From assembly GCF_006351005.1 (NCBI RefSeq), contig NZ_VENP01000026.1:1-47586 (forward strand): a DNA stretch of 47,586 nt, given 5' to 3'. Shown piece after piece: positions 1 through 8,109 of this stretch. Made by a program: the position numbers and the translations under genes. This stretch comes from Miniimonas arenae (GTDB taxonomy: Bacteria > Actinomycetota > Actinomycetes > Actinomycetales > Beutenbergiaceae). The notes under the pieces were generated by a model that was given only the letters and a program-made list of their open reading frames with translations, was not told where the DNA came from and did no database searches. How positions within the stretch are numbered: the first letter of the stretch is position 1; each line of letters starts with the position of its first letter.

Positions 1-186
1 TCGGACGAGGGCGGCGCCCCGAATGCTCCCGCGGCGGCCCTGCGACGCGTGCTCGCGCGCGTCCCGCACCGCGCGCTGAGCGGCGAGACCGCGCAGTCGT
101 TCGCGGGTGCGGTGCTCGCGCTCGTGGCCGAGGGGCCCGCGACGGGTCCAGCGGTGACCTTCCGCGGGGTCCGCTACGAGCGCTGA
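1..186 (+). CDS. C-terminal end of an unidentified protein (partial)
   Basis: The frame is open from base 1 to the TGA at 184-186 and gives 61 residues ending FRGVRYER. The start lies outside the window. Codon third positions are almost all G or C, as in a real gene of this genome. I do not recognise a family from this tail, which is rich in Ala, Arg and Val with no motif. It converges on the xylanase gene, and the two are separated by a perfect palindromic hairpin. Confidence 0.6.
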   Translation, partial: SDEGGAPNAPAAALRRVLARVPHRALSGETAQSFAGAVLALVAEGPATGPAVTFRGVRYER

Positions 187-217
187 GGGCCCGAACGCGG
201 GCGATCGGTCACGGTGA

Positions 218-255
218 ACGGGCGGGGTGGGAGCGCGCGCTCCCACCCCGCCCGT
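218..255. terminator. Bidirectional hairpin terminator between convergent genes
   Basis: This is a perfect 38-nt palindrome with left arm ACGGGCGGGGTGGGAGCGC. It sits between the stop of the partial plus-strand gene (186) and the stop of the minus-strand xylanase (269). There is no T-run, which is common for hairpin terminators in GC-rich actinobacteria. A shared bidirectional terminator is the simplest reading. Confidence 0.75.
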
Positions 256-268
256 CGGCACTGCCTGG

Positions 269-3169
269 CTACCGCAGCGAGACCACGAGCGGCGCCGAGG
301 CGACCTTCGCGCCGTCGACGACGGCGCTGATCTCGTAGGGGCCGAGCAGGAGCAGCGGCAGCCCGCGCACGGTCGTGCTGGCCGTGCCCTCCGCGCCCAC
401 CACGACCGTCGTGCGCGCGGTGACGAGCGTCAGCCACGGCGCCGGCGCCCACGTCGTGCGGACGGTGACGCGCTGACCCGGCGTGAAGTCCGCGAGGTCG
501 ACGCGCACCGAGCCGGCGATCCGCACCCGGTCGGCCGACAGCGTGAGCGACGGGTCCGGGACCACCACCGGCGGGGCCTCGACGAGCTGGCCCACGCCCC
601 ACTGCGACGTGAACTGGTAGCCGAGCCCGGTCGGGTTCGCCCAGTTCCGGATTCCGGTGCGCTCGCCGCCGCTCGCGTCGTTGACCTGGAAGTCCAGGCC
701 GTGGAACGTGCCCGCACCACCCGTGCCCGCGAGCGAGATCGCCGCCTCGACCACGTACCCGGTCCCGGTCGTCGCGACCGCCGAGGTCAGTCGCGCGGCC
801 TGCGCCGCGGCGTCGCCGGTCCCGAACGTGACCGCGCCGTCGGCGCCGATCCGGATCTGGCTGTCGAGGGCGGTGTACGCGCCCGCCTTGGAGTTGCCTG
901 CGTCGACGTAGATCTCCACCGAGTCCCGCGTCCACGGGTTCGAGCCGGTGGAGTCGATCACCGGGTCGGTGACGTCCATGAGCACGTACAGCGTGTCCTC
1001 CCGCCACAGCGTCCGGACCTGCGCACTCGCGCCGCCGGTGCCCTCGATCTGCAGGTCGGTCGGCACCACGTCAGCCTGCGCCCACTGCGGGTCCACGACG
1101 GCGTCGATCACCGGCTCCTGTGCGGTCTCGGCCACCTCGAGGTAGCCGAGCGGGTCCACGAGCGTGAGAGCACCGAGCGTGCCCTCGCGGTTCCACCCGA
1201 CGACGTCGCCGCCATCGGTCACGCGCACGTCGAGGTCGACCACGTCGCCCGCGACCGCGCCCGTGAGCGGCGCCTGGAGCACGACGGTGTACCCGCCGTC
1301 GCGCGGCGTGACCACCGCGGGGACGGACCCGTCGCCGCCGCTGCGCGGCACGACCAGCTCGGCGTCGCCCACCGAGAGGGCGACGGCGTCGCCGGCATCG
1401 ACGCTGGCGTCGTCGACGTCCACGTAGACGGTGAGGTGGTCGGCCGTCCAGCGGGTCTGGAACCGGGCCGTGTCCCCGACCGCGATCGTGGGGAGCTGGC
1501 GCCACGCGAGGTCGCCCGCCACGTCGGCGTCGAGCGCGACGTCGGCCTGGAAGGAGTCGGCGGACTCGGGCGTGGCCGGCAGCTCGCCGTCGGCCGCGCC
1601 CCAGAAGGCGTACTTGGCCTGCAGCGCGTCGTCGAACAGCAGCGGCGCACCGGAGTCGTCGCGCCAGGAGCGCCCGTCCGTGAGCCCCCACACCGTGACC
1701 GAGTACAGGTCGGCGGAGTGCTCGCGGAACACCCGGAAGGCGTCCCGGTAGTAGTAGCCCTGCTCGATGAGACCGGGCTGGGTCACGGGCGTGCCCGTGG
1801 GCACGTCGAGCTCGGTGACGGCCTGGACCACGGGCAGCGCCGCGAACCGGTCCAGCGTGGCGTCGAGCTGGCTGATCGGCACGCCGAGGTTGAGGTGCAT
1901 CTGGTGACCCACGCCGTCGACCGGGATCCCGCGCTCGATGAGCGAGCTCACGAGCGCGAAGTAGCGGTCCTGCTTGCCGCCGCTCTCGGTGTTGTAGTCG
2001 TTGATGAACAGCGACACCGGGCGGTCCGTCGACGGGTCGGCGTACACGTCGTTGAACGCCTCGTCGGCGTAGGTGAAGGCGAGGTCGATGTACTCGGCGC
2101 CGAGCACCTGGTACCACGGGCTGCGGCGCAGCCCGTCGGCCGTGGCGCTGCCGTCGTCGACGACCTCGTTGACCACGTCCCACGCCACGAGCGGGTTGGT
2201 GTCGCTGCCGAACGAGCCCCAGGTGCCCGAGAGGTACTCGGCGATCGAGAAGATGTGGGTGCGCATGCGCTCGCGCAGGATCTCCTTGTCCGCCTCGCTG
2301 GAGGTCAGCGGCGTGCCGTCGTCGCGCTGGAAGAACCAGTCCGGCGTCTGGCTGTGCCAGACGAGCACGTGCCCGTACACGCGCAGGTCGTTCGCGGCCG
2401 CGAAGTTCATCAGCGTCGTCGCCTGGGCGCTCGGGGTGAACGTGTGGTCGGCGGCGTACCAGGCGTCGGGCTTCATGTGGTTCTCGGCCGTGATCTGGTC
2501 GAAGTGGCGTGTGAGCACGTCGGCCGCCGCGCCGACGGTCTCGCGCTGGTCGATCGCGACGCCGAGCGGGAAGTCCACGGTGTCACTCAGCGGGTCCAGG
2601 GTGGAGGCGTTCTCGCCGGGCGTGCCGGAGACCGGGGCGGTCACCGTGAGGTCGTCAACGTAGTACGTGTAGGTCGCGGTCCCGTTGCCGGTGCCGAGGT
2701 AGGCCTGCCGACCGGTCGCGCCGTCCGGCACGGTGTAGGTGCCGGTGACCGTGGTCCACGCGTCGGCGGTGACGGCGGTGTTGCCGATCCACGTGTACTC
2801 GGGCTTCATGACGAAGCGGGCCTGGCTCGCCGGGGTGCCCGGCGCGAGGCGCACCTGCATCGAGAACGTGAGGACGTCGCCGGCCGCGTAGCCGTCGAAG
2901 AGCCCGGCGGGGGACTGGATGCCGACGTAGTCGGCGGAGCGGTCGACGACGGCGAGCGCCAGTCCGCCGTCGTCGTCCGGGACGTAGTCGAAGGACTGGG
3001 TGCCCGAGGGCTGCCACGCTCCGGTCGTCCCGTCGTCGAAGTCGACGGCGCTGATGACCTCGACGTCGTCGGCCATGGCGGCGGGGGCGACCAGGGCGAG
3101 GCTCGCCCCGAGCGCGAGGACCGCTCCGAAACTTTCGACTAGCCTGCGCCGCGTTGCGCTGGGGTGCAC
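269..3169 (-). CDS. Secreted modular GH10 endo-1,4-beta-xylanase (CBM22-like, GH10, two CBM9-like)
   Basis: A 966-residue extracellular xylanase that cuts glucuronoxylan chains. The GTG start at 3169 is preceded by GAGGGAG at good spacing. A Sec signal peptide covers about residues 1-33 (RRR, hydrophobic core, APAAMA). Residues about 37-180 form a beta-sandwich like CBM22/CBM4_9. GH10 covers about 190-525, with acid/base Glu335 in WDVVNEVV and nucleophile Glu453 in VTELDVP; HSQTPDW is also typical. Two CBM9-like modules follow (about 540-685 and 685-860), then an Ig-like C-terminal module without LPXTG or S-layer repeats. The protein is therefore predicted to be released and to hold the substrate at both ends. 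A CGAAAGTTTCG operator copy lies inside signal-peptide codons. Module borders are approximate. Confidence 0.95.
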   Translation of the reverse strand: MHPSATRRRLVESFGAVLALGASLALVAPAAMADDVEVISAVDFDDGTTGAWQPSGTQSFDYVPDDDGGLALAVVDRSADYVGIQSPAGLFDGYAAGDVLTFSMQVRLAPGTPASQARFVMKPEYTWIGNTAVTADAWTTVTGTYTVPDGATGRQAYLGTGNGTATYTYYVDDLTVTAPVSGTPGENASTLDPLSDTVDFPLGVAIDQRETVGAAADVLTRHFDQITAENHMKPDAWYAADHTFTPSAQATTLMNFAAANDLRVYGHVLVWHSQTPDWFFQRDDGTPLTSSEADKEILRERMRTHIFSIAEYLSGTWGSFGSDTNPLVAWDVVNEVVDDGSATADGLRRSPWYQVLGAEYIDLAFTYADEAFNDVYADPSTDRPVSLFINDYNTESGGKQDRYFALVSSLIERGIPVDGVGHQMHLNLGVPISQLDATLDRFAALPVVQAVTELDVPTGTPVTQPGLIEQGYYYRDAFRVFREHSADLYSVTVWGLTDGRSWRDDSGAPLLFDDALQAKYAFWGAADGELPATPESADSFQADVALDADVAGDLAWRQLPTIAVGDTARFQTRWTADHLTVYVDVDDASVDAGDAVALSVGDAELVVPRSGGDGSVPAVVTPRDGGYTVVLQAPLTGAVAGDVVDLDVRVTDGGDVVGWNREGTLGALTLVDPLGYLEVAETAQEPVIDAVVDPQWAQADVVPTDLQIEGTGGASAQVRTLWREDTLYVLMDVTDPVIDSTGSNPWTRDSVEIYVDAGNSKAGAYTALDSQIRIGADGAVTFGTGDAAAQAARLTSAVATTGTGYVVEAAISLAGTGGAGTFHGLDFQVNDASGGERTGIRNWANPTGLGYQFTSQWGVGQLVEAPPVVVPDPSLTLSADRVRIAGSVRVDLADFTPGQRVTVRTTWAPAPWLTLVTARTTVVVGAEGTASTTVRGLPLLLLGPYEISAVVDGAKVASAPLVVSLR
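3127..3137. promoter_or_regulatory. Intragenic copy of the CGAAAGTTTCG operator
   Basis: On the minus strand the 11-mer CGAAAGTTTCG lies in the xylanase signal-peptide codons (ESFG), starting 32 nt downstream of the GTG. It is identical to the site in front of the divergent GH3 gene at 8076-8086. A repressor bound here could act as a roadblock. Binding is inferred only from sequence identity. Confidence 0.5.
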
Positions 3170-3285
3170 GGATGTCTCCCTCTCGTCAGGAGTCCGCGGC
3201 TCGCGCCTGTGCGAGTCCGCGGCCCGCCGTCGTGGGGATGACGGCGGTGAGGCGACCGTACGAGCCCGAGACGCGTCAGGGCAAT

Positions 3286-3321
3286 ACTTTCGGAACTGTT
3301 TCGAGAACAGTGTCCGAAAGT
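3286..3321. promoter_or_regulatory. 36-nt composite dyad between aguA and the xylanase: operator and/or hairpin
   Basis: Outer arms ACTTTCGGA (3286-3294) and TCCGAAAGT (3313-3321) enclose inner arms ACTGTT and AACAGT around TCGAG. The result is a 15-bp dyad with one extra G. TCCGAAAGT recurs exactly in the dyad in front of the LacI gene (7944-7952), which supports an operator. The dyad also lies 15 nt past the aguA stop, so as RNA it could terminate that operon. Both uses are possible. Confidence 0.6.
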
Positions 3322-3336
3322 AGGCCCACGAACGCG

Positions 3337-5433
3337 TCAGTAGATCCGGCGCCCCGTCGCGTCCGGCACGCCGGACTTGCGGAAGAAGTAGCTGCGCACC
3401 TGGTCGCGCCACTCGACGGCGCTGCGTCGCTGCTCGGCCAGGCGCTCGCGGACCCGCGTGTCGAGCGCGGTCGGGATCGCGGTGCCGACGAGGTCGGCGA
3501 GCGACTCCCACTGCGCGTCCACGTCGTCGAGCTCGGCCACCGCGTCGGCGCGCGAGTCGTAGACGTGCTGGATGACCGTCTTGCCCGAGTGCAGCACGTG
3601 GTCGTACGGCACGTGGTGGAAGAACAGCAGCAGCTCGTCGGGGCACGTCCGACGCGACTCGTAGACGTCCCGCCACGGCGCGGGGTACTGGCCGGTGTAG
3701 CCGGTGCCGGTCGCGCGCGTGCGGTCCACGCCCACGCCGTCGCGGTCGGCGAAGTGGTACGTGCCCCACGGGGAGTACTCGTAGCCGTCGACCGAGGGCC
3801 CGTAGTGCGTGCCCGGCGTCACCATGAAGCCGACGCCGAGCGGCGCGGTGTAGCCCTCGTACCGCAGCCACGAGCCGGCCATCACGGCGTGCAGCGCCGC
3901 CCGGATCCGCGGGAGGGCGGCCGGTCCGGCGCCGGCGAACGTGAGCGCGATCCACTCCTCGAGCACGGCGTCCGGCTCGAGGGTCGGGTCCCACGCGAGC
4001 CGGCCGAACGCGTAAAGGTTCGCCTGGGCGAGCGGGTGGCCGGTCCAGAACTCGTCGTCGCCGACGTTCGACACCGCCGCGATCCCGCCGGCCGGGTGGG
4101 ACGGCCGGGCCTGGCCGGCACCCCCGCCGGGCGTTCCGGCGACGATCTCGGCCACCGTGCGCTCGCCGTCGAGCGGGAACGTGAGGTACTCCCGCCAGGC
4201 CGGCGCGAGGTAGCAGACGTGCCGCTGGTGGCCGGTGTACTCCTGGGTGACCTGGAGCTCGAGCGCGACGCGCGTGCGCGGCATCGCGGCGATCACCGGC
4301 GAGAGCGGCTCGCGCACCTGGAAGTCCATCGGGCCGTGCTTGACCTGCACGATCACGTTGTCGGCGAAGGCGCCGTCGAGCGGTGCGAAATGGTCGTACG
4401 CGGCGCGCGCCCGGTCGGTGCTGCGGTCGCGCCAGTCCTGGGTGTGGTTGTAGACGAACGCGCGCCACAGCACGGTCCCGCCGTGCGGCGCGAGCGCGGC
4501 CGCGAGGACGTTGGCGCCGTCGGCGTGGCTGCGCCCGTACGCGAACGGGCCGGGCTGGCCCTCCGAGTCCGCCTTGACGAGGAACCCGCCGAAGTCGGGC
4601 ACGACGTCGTACACCGCGTTCGCCGCCTCGGCCCACCACGCGGCGACGCCCGGGTCGAGCGGGTCGTTCGTGTCGAGGCCGCCGAGCAGCCGCGGCGAGC
4701 CGAACGAGACCGACAGGAACGTGCGGATGCCGTACGCGCGCAGCTGCGCGGCGACGCGGGCGACGTCGGGCAGCCCGTCGGTGAGCAGCCGCGCCTCGCG
4801 CGCGTGCACGTTGACGTTGTTGAGCGCGACGGCGTCGATCCCGGTCGCGGCGAGCAGCCGGGCGTAGGCGCGCACACGCGAGAGGTCGGTGCGGACCTCG
4901 CCGTCGGCGAAGAAGATCGAGCCGCCCGAGTAGCCGCGCTCGACCTGCCCCATCACCGGGTGGACCGTCATGTTGTCCCAGTGGTCGAGCATGCGCAGCG
5001 GCATCGCGGGCGCGGACGTCGTCACGCCGTCGGGGTGCGGCTCGCTGCGCAGCGCGGCGACCGCGTGCTCGCGCGCCAGGGCGTACAGGCCGCGCAGCGC
5101 CGCGGCGTCGTCGGCCCCGAGCACGACGGCGCGTCCCGCCGTGCGGACGATCGCGAACCCGCTCGCCGGGAGGGTCGGCAGCGCGCCGGGATCGAGGCCC
5201 AGGGCCGCCGCGAGGTCCGAGGTGCCCGCGGCGGCGTCCGAGGCGTCGAGACGCGCGACGGCGAGCGTCGCCTCCGCGGGCGCCGCCGGCCGGGCGTCGG
5301 CGAGCTCGGCCCGCACGGTGTCAAGGCACACCCCCTCCCCGAGCACGGCGACGGTGCGCGTGCGCAGGGGGGCGAGCGCCGCGTCGGGCAGCCAGGCGGG
5401 GTGGACAGCGGTGTTCGCGGTGTGGGTGGTCAT
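3337..5433 (-). CDS. aguA: GH67 alpha-glucuronidase
   Basis: A 698-residue cytoplasmic enzyme that removes 4-O-methyl-glucuronic acid from the non-reducing end of aldouronic acids. It has no signal peptide and the usual length for GH67. Catalytic residues are visible: Glu291 in KADSEGQPGP (acid), with Asp370 in GPMDFQVREP and Glu398 in LQVTQEYTG (water-activating pair). All three are offset by six from Geobacillus AguA (E285, D364, E392). The ATG at 5433 is chosen because it begins the recognisable domain region; upstream codons read as low-complexity Arg/Pro/Ser. It is third in a minus-strand operon, 37 nt after the hydrolase gene. It needs the divergently encoded importer to supply substrate. 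Confidence 0.95.
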   Translation of the reverse strand: MTTHTANTAVHPAWLPDAALAPLRTRTVAVLGEGVCLDTVRAELADARPAAPAEATLAVARLDASDAAAGTSDLAAALGLDPGALPTLPASGFAIVRTAGRAVVLGADDAAALRGLYALAREHAVAALRSEPHPDGVTTSAPAMPLRMLDHWDNMTVHPVMGQVERGYSGGSIFFADGEVRTDLSRVRAYARLLAATGIDAVALNNVNVHAREARLLTDGLPDVARVAAQLRAYGIRTFLSVSFGSPRLLGGLDTNDPLDPGVAAWWAEAANAVYDVVPDFGGFLVKADSEGQPGPFAYGRSHADGANVLAAALAPHGGTVLWRAFVYNHTQDWRDRSTDRARAAYDHFAPLDGAFADNVIVQVKHGPMDFQVREPLSPVIAAMPRTRVALELQVTQEYTGHQRHVCYLAPAWREYLTFPLDGERTVAEIVAGTPGGGAGQARPSHPAGGIAAVSNVGDDEFWTGHPLAQANLYAFGRLAWDPTLEPDAVLEEWIALTFAGAGPAALPRIRAALHAVMAGSWLRYEGYTAPLGVGFMVTPGTHYGPSVDGYEYSPWGTYHFADRDGVGVDRTRATGTGYTGQYPAPWRDVYESRRTCPDELLLFFHHVPYDHVLHSGKTVIQHVYDSRADAVAELDDVDAQWESLADLVGTAIPTALDTRVRERLAEQRRSAVEWRDQVRSYFFRKSGVPDATGRRIY

Positions 5434-5470
5434 GGCTCCGGGGGAGTTCGGGTGCTGGCGGGTGGGGTGG

Positions 5471-6907
5471 TCAGGTGAGCGGGCCGGGCACCTCGAGCAT
5501 CGCCAGCTCGGGCCGCCACAGCGGTGGGATGTGCCAGCGCGCGGTGACCGTGCCGTCACTCGCACGCACCACCTCGATCCGGTGCGGGGAGGTGGTGACG
5601 AGGACGTGGGCGCGCACTCCGCCGTCGGACGTCTCCTCGCCGCGGGCCGCGAGCACGAGGTGGCCCGGGCTGGGTGCGGCGTCGTCGGGACGCAGAGTCG
5701 GCGTCGAGCGCGTCAGCACGGTGCGCGCCCAGTGCGAGCGGGACACGCGCACCGCCCCGCCCGGGTGCGCCGCGACCTCCGGGAGGTGCAGGACCCAGCC
5801 GCGCTCGCCGTCGTCCGTCATGCGCCACCCGGTGGTGTCGTGGTCGACGGCGAGCTCCGGACCGAGGCTCGCGCGGGCGTCCCAGACGTCGAGGGCGTCG
5901 ACGCGGCGCGCGAGCTGCGCGTGCGCGTCCTCGACCGCCGTCTCGTCGACGGCGCCCACCTCCTCGTCGGAGAACGCGTCGACCAGGTCCCAGAACGCCT
6001 GCAGGGTGCGGCCGGCGTCGGCCGTGGCGCCCTGGTAGGCGATGACGATGCCGCGCTCGGGCACGACGACGCCGAACTGGCCGAGGGCGCCGTCGAGCCG
6101 GTACCCGCGCCTGCTCCGCCAGACCTGGAAGCCGTAGCCCTGCGCCCAGTCGTGGTCGGGGGTGTCCGGCTCTCCGTTCGCCACCCGGGGGGCGTCGGGG
6201 TCGCGGGTGTCCGACCACGGCCGGGACATGGCCGCCACGTAGTCGGCGGGGATCACCGGGGCGCCGTCGACGACACCGCCGGCCGCGAGGGCGATCGACA
6301 GGCGCGCGATGTCGCGCACCGTGACGTGGAAGCCGGAGAAGCCCTCCTCGAGGCCGCCGAGGTCCTTCCACCAGCGCTCGCCGATTCCCAGGGGATCGAG
6401 CAGGCGCGGGCGCAGGTACTGCGTGAGCGTCTCGCCCGTGATCGCGGTGACGACGGCGGACAGCGCGTACGTGGCGGGGGAGTTGTACGCGAAGTGCGTG
6501 CCGGGCGCGTGCGCGGGCGGCGTGGTCAGCAGGGCCGCGACGTCGAACGGCAGCGCGAGCGTCTGCTCGCGGCTGTGCCCGGTGCTCATCGTGACCAGGT
6601 GCGTGAGCGTGAGGCCGTGGGGGTTGGGCAGGTCGAGGTGGCGGTCGACGCCGTCCTCGAGCGTGAGCCGCCCCTCGTGGGCGAGCAGGCCGATCGCGAT
6701 CGACGTGAACGTCTTCGACACCGAGTAGACGAGCGCCGGGTCGTCGAGGCCGTAGGGGCGCCACGCGGCCTCGAAGAGCACCCGGCCGTGCCGCGCCACG
6801 ACGATCGCGTGCGGGTCGAGGCCCGTCCCGAGCGTGTCGAGCAGGGTGAGCAGCGCCGCGCTCGGCAGTCCGTGGGACTCGGGTGTGGCGGTGGGCAGGT
6901 CTGGCAT
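5471..6907 (-). CDS. Beta-lactamase-fold serine hydrolase (PF00144-type)
   Basis: A 478-residue cytoplasmic protein of the class C beta-lactamase/esterase superfamily. Ser62 and Lys65 form the SxxK motif (SVSK), and Tyr141 in FAYNSPATYALS is the usual second catalytic Tyr. No signal peptide is present, which argues against a periplasmic or secreted beta-lactamase. The ATG has GGAAG upstream and lies 11 nt after the LacI stop, so they form one operon with aguA. By context it may remove acyl groups from imported xylo-oligosaccharides, for example acetyl or feruloyl esters. That is inference; the family also contains peptidases and other esterases. Confidence 0.85.
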   Translation of the reverse strand: MPDLPTATPESHGLPSAALLTLLDTLGTGLDPHAIVVARHGRVLFEAAWRPYGLDDPALVYSVSKTFTSIAIGLLAHEGRLTLEDGVDRHLDLPNPHGLTLTHLVTMSTGHSREQTLALPFDVAALLTTPPAHAPGTHFAYNSPATYALSAVVTAITGETLTQYLRPRLLDPLGIGERWWKDLGGLEEGFSGFHVTVRDIARLSIALAAGGVVDGAPVIPADYVAAMSRPWSDTRDPDAPRVANGEPDTPDHDWAQGYGFQVWRSRRGYRLDGALGQFGVVVPERGIVIAYQGATADAGRTLQAFWDLVDAFSDEEVGAVDETAVEDAHAQLARRVDALDVWDARASLGPELAVDHDTTGWRMTDDGERGWVLHLPEVAAHPGGAVRVSRSHWARTVLTRSTPTLRPDDAAPSPGHLVLAARGEETSDGGVRAHVLVTTSPHRIEVVRASDGTVTARWHIPPLWRPELAMLEVPGPLT

Positions 6908-6918
6908 CGTCGCTTCCT

Positions 6919-7932
6919 TCAGATCGCGGGCGGCGGCGCGGTCGAGGACCGCACGACGAGCTCGGTGAGCAGCTCGACCCGCGGCGAGGGGGGCCGGCGG
7001 CCCTCCGCGAGGGTGAGCACCATCCGGGTGGCGAGCCCCGCCATCTCGCGCAGCGGCTGGTTCACGGTGGTGAGCGCCGGGTTGAGCCACTCGGTCACCG
7101 GCAGGTCGTCGTAGCCCACGATCGAGAGGTCGTCCGGGACGCGCAGGCCGAGCTCGCGCGCGGCGCGCATGACGCCCATGGCCTGGTAGTCCGAGCCCGC
7201 GAAGATCGCGGTGGGCCGGTCGGGGCGGTCCAGGAGGTCGCGGCCGTGCGCGTACCCGCTCTCGGCGATGAACTCGCCCCAGCGCACGAGGCCGGGGTCG
7301 CGCGCGACGCCCATCTCGTCGTGCGCGCTGCGGTAGCCGTCGACGCGGGCGCGGCTGCACAGCACGTCGGCCGGACCGGAGATCACGCCGATCCGACGGT
7401 GCCCGAGCGCGAGGAGGTGCCGCGTCGCGGCGAGGCCGCCGTTCCAGTTGTTCGAGCCCACCGTGGGCACGCCCGCGGGCTGCTCGCCCTCGGTGTCGAC
7501 CACGGCGAAGGGGATCGAGCGCGAGCTCAGCTGGTGCCTCTGCGTCTCGTCGAGCCCGGACAGGACGAGGAGCACGCCGAGCGGTCGGCGCGCCATGACG
7601 TCGTCGATCCACTCCTGCGGCGGGCGGTGCGAGCCGCCGAGCTCGGACAGCACCACGCCGATCCGCGCCGGGCCGCAGACGAGCTCGACACCCTTGACGA
7701 TCTCCTGCGCCCACATGTTGTCGGCCTGGTGGAAGACGAGGTCGAGCAGCCGCGGACCGGCGGGCCGCCCCGACACCGGCTTGCGGTAGGCGTGCCGCGC
7801 GAGCGCCTCCTCGACCTTCGCGCGGGTGGCCTCGGCGACGTCGGTGCGCCCGTTGAGGACCTTGGAGACGGTCGGGACCGAGACCCCGACCTCCTGCGCG
7901 ATCTCCGCGATCGTGGCGCGCCCCTGGGCCAT
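6919..7932 (-). CDS. LacI-family transcriptional regulator of the glucuronoxylan locus
   Basis: A 337-residue repressor-type protein. The N-terminal LacI HTH (about residues 5-50) contains VSVPTVSKVLNGRTDV, followed by a periplasmic-binding-protein-like ligand domain that ends in the usual ELVVRSS. ATG 7932 has AAAGGGGGG in front; a longer open frame to 7968 lacks such a site. It is first in the operon with the hydrolase and aguA, and divergent from the GH3/ABC operon. TTCCGA-N5-TCGGAA lies immediately upstream and CGAAAGTTTCG near the GH3 start, so it probably controls both directions and itself. The effector is likely xylobiose, xylose or an aldouronate (inference). Confidence 0.93.
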   Translation of the reverse strand: MAQGRATIAEIAQEVGVSVPTVSKVLNGRTDVAEATRAKVEEALARHAYRKPVSGRPAGPRLLDLVFHQADNMWAQEIVKGVELVCGPARIGVVLSELGGSHRPPQEWIDDVMARRPLGVLLVLSGLDETQRHQLSSRSIPFAVVDTEGEQPAGVPTVGSNNWNGGLAATRHLLALGHRRIGVISGPADVLCSRARVDGYRSAHDEMGVARDPGLVRWGEFIAESGYAHGRDLLDRPDRPTAIFAGSDYQAMGVMRAARELGLRVPDDLSIVGYDDLPVTEWLNPALTTVNQPLREMAGLATRMVLTLAEGRRPPSPRVELLTELVVRSSTAPPPAI

Positions 7933-7942
7933 GGGCCCCCCT

Positions 7943-7959
7943 TTCCGAAAGTGTCGGAA
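7943..7959. promoter_or_regulatory. Operator-like dyad in front of the LacI gene
   Basis: TTCCGA-AAGTG-TCGGAA forms perfect 6-bp arms 11 bp upstream of the regulator's ATG. It contains the TCCGAAAGT string shared with the xylanase upstream dyad. It is placed for autoregulation of the LacI-hydrolase-aguA operon. Confidence 0.6.
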
Positions 7960-8016
7960 GTCAACCACGTCGAACGGGCCGTCATCAACCCGTTACCGGT
8001 GACCGACGTCACGATG

Positions 8017-8045
8017 TTGACACCGTCGCGCAGCCTGGCTTACGG
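8017..8045 (+). promoter_or_regulatory. Promoter of the GH3/ABC operon
   Basis: TTGACA (8017-8022), 17 nt, then TTACGG (8040-8045) resemble a sigma-70-type promoter in the divergent region 7933-8109. The operator copy at 8076-8086 lies downstream of the predicted start of transcription, where a bound repressor would block elongation. Confidence 0.55.
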
Positions 8046-8075
8046 CTCCCGTCGAAAGCATATCGATGTCGAGTG

Positions 8076-8086
8076 CGAAAGTTTCG
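8076..8086. promoter_or_regulatory. CGAAAGTTTCG operator upstream of the GH3 gene
   Basis: The perfect palindromic core CGAAA-G-TTTCG lies 24 nt before the GH3 ATG. The same 11-mer occurs in the start region of the xylanase gene. It resembles the CGAA-N3-TTCG form that I recall being reported for Streptomyces BxlR; that comparison is from memory. Confidence 0.6.
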
Positions 8087-8109
8087 ACACCACGGTGAAG
8101 TGGAGAGTC

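Noticed and set aside
227-3142. Plus-strand open frame of 971 codons opposite the xylanase
   Set aside because: It is an Arg/Gly/Asp-rich shadow of the minus-strand gene, with no domain or ribosome site. GC-rich codon bias leaves opposite frames open.
3170-4639. Upstream extension of the xylanase frame to 4,639
   Set aside because: It overlaps the GH67 coding region in another frame and has no domain. The signal peptide with ribosome site at 3,169 marks the true start.
5471-6907. Antibiotic-resistance beta-lactamase
   Set aside because: The fold matches but there is no signal peptide and the gene is locked in a xylan operon, so a sugar-ester or similar hydrolase is more likely.
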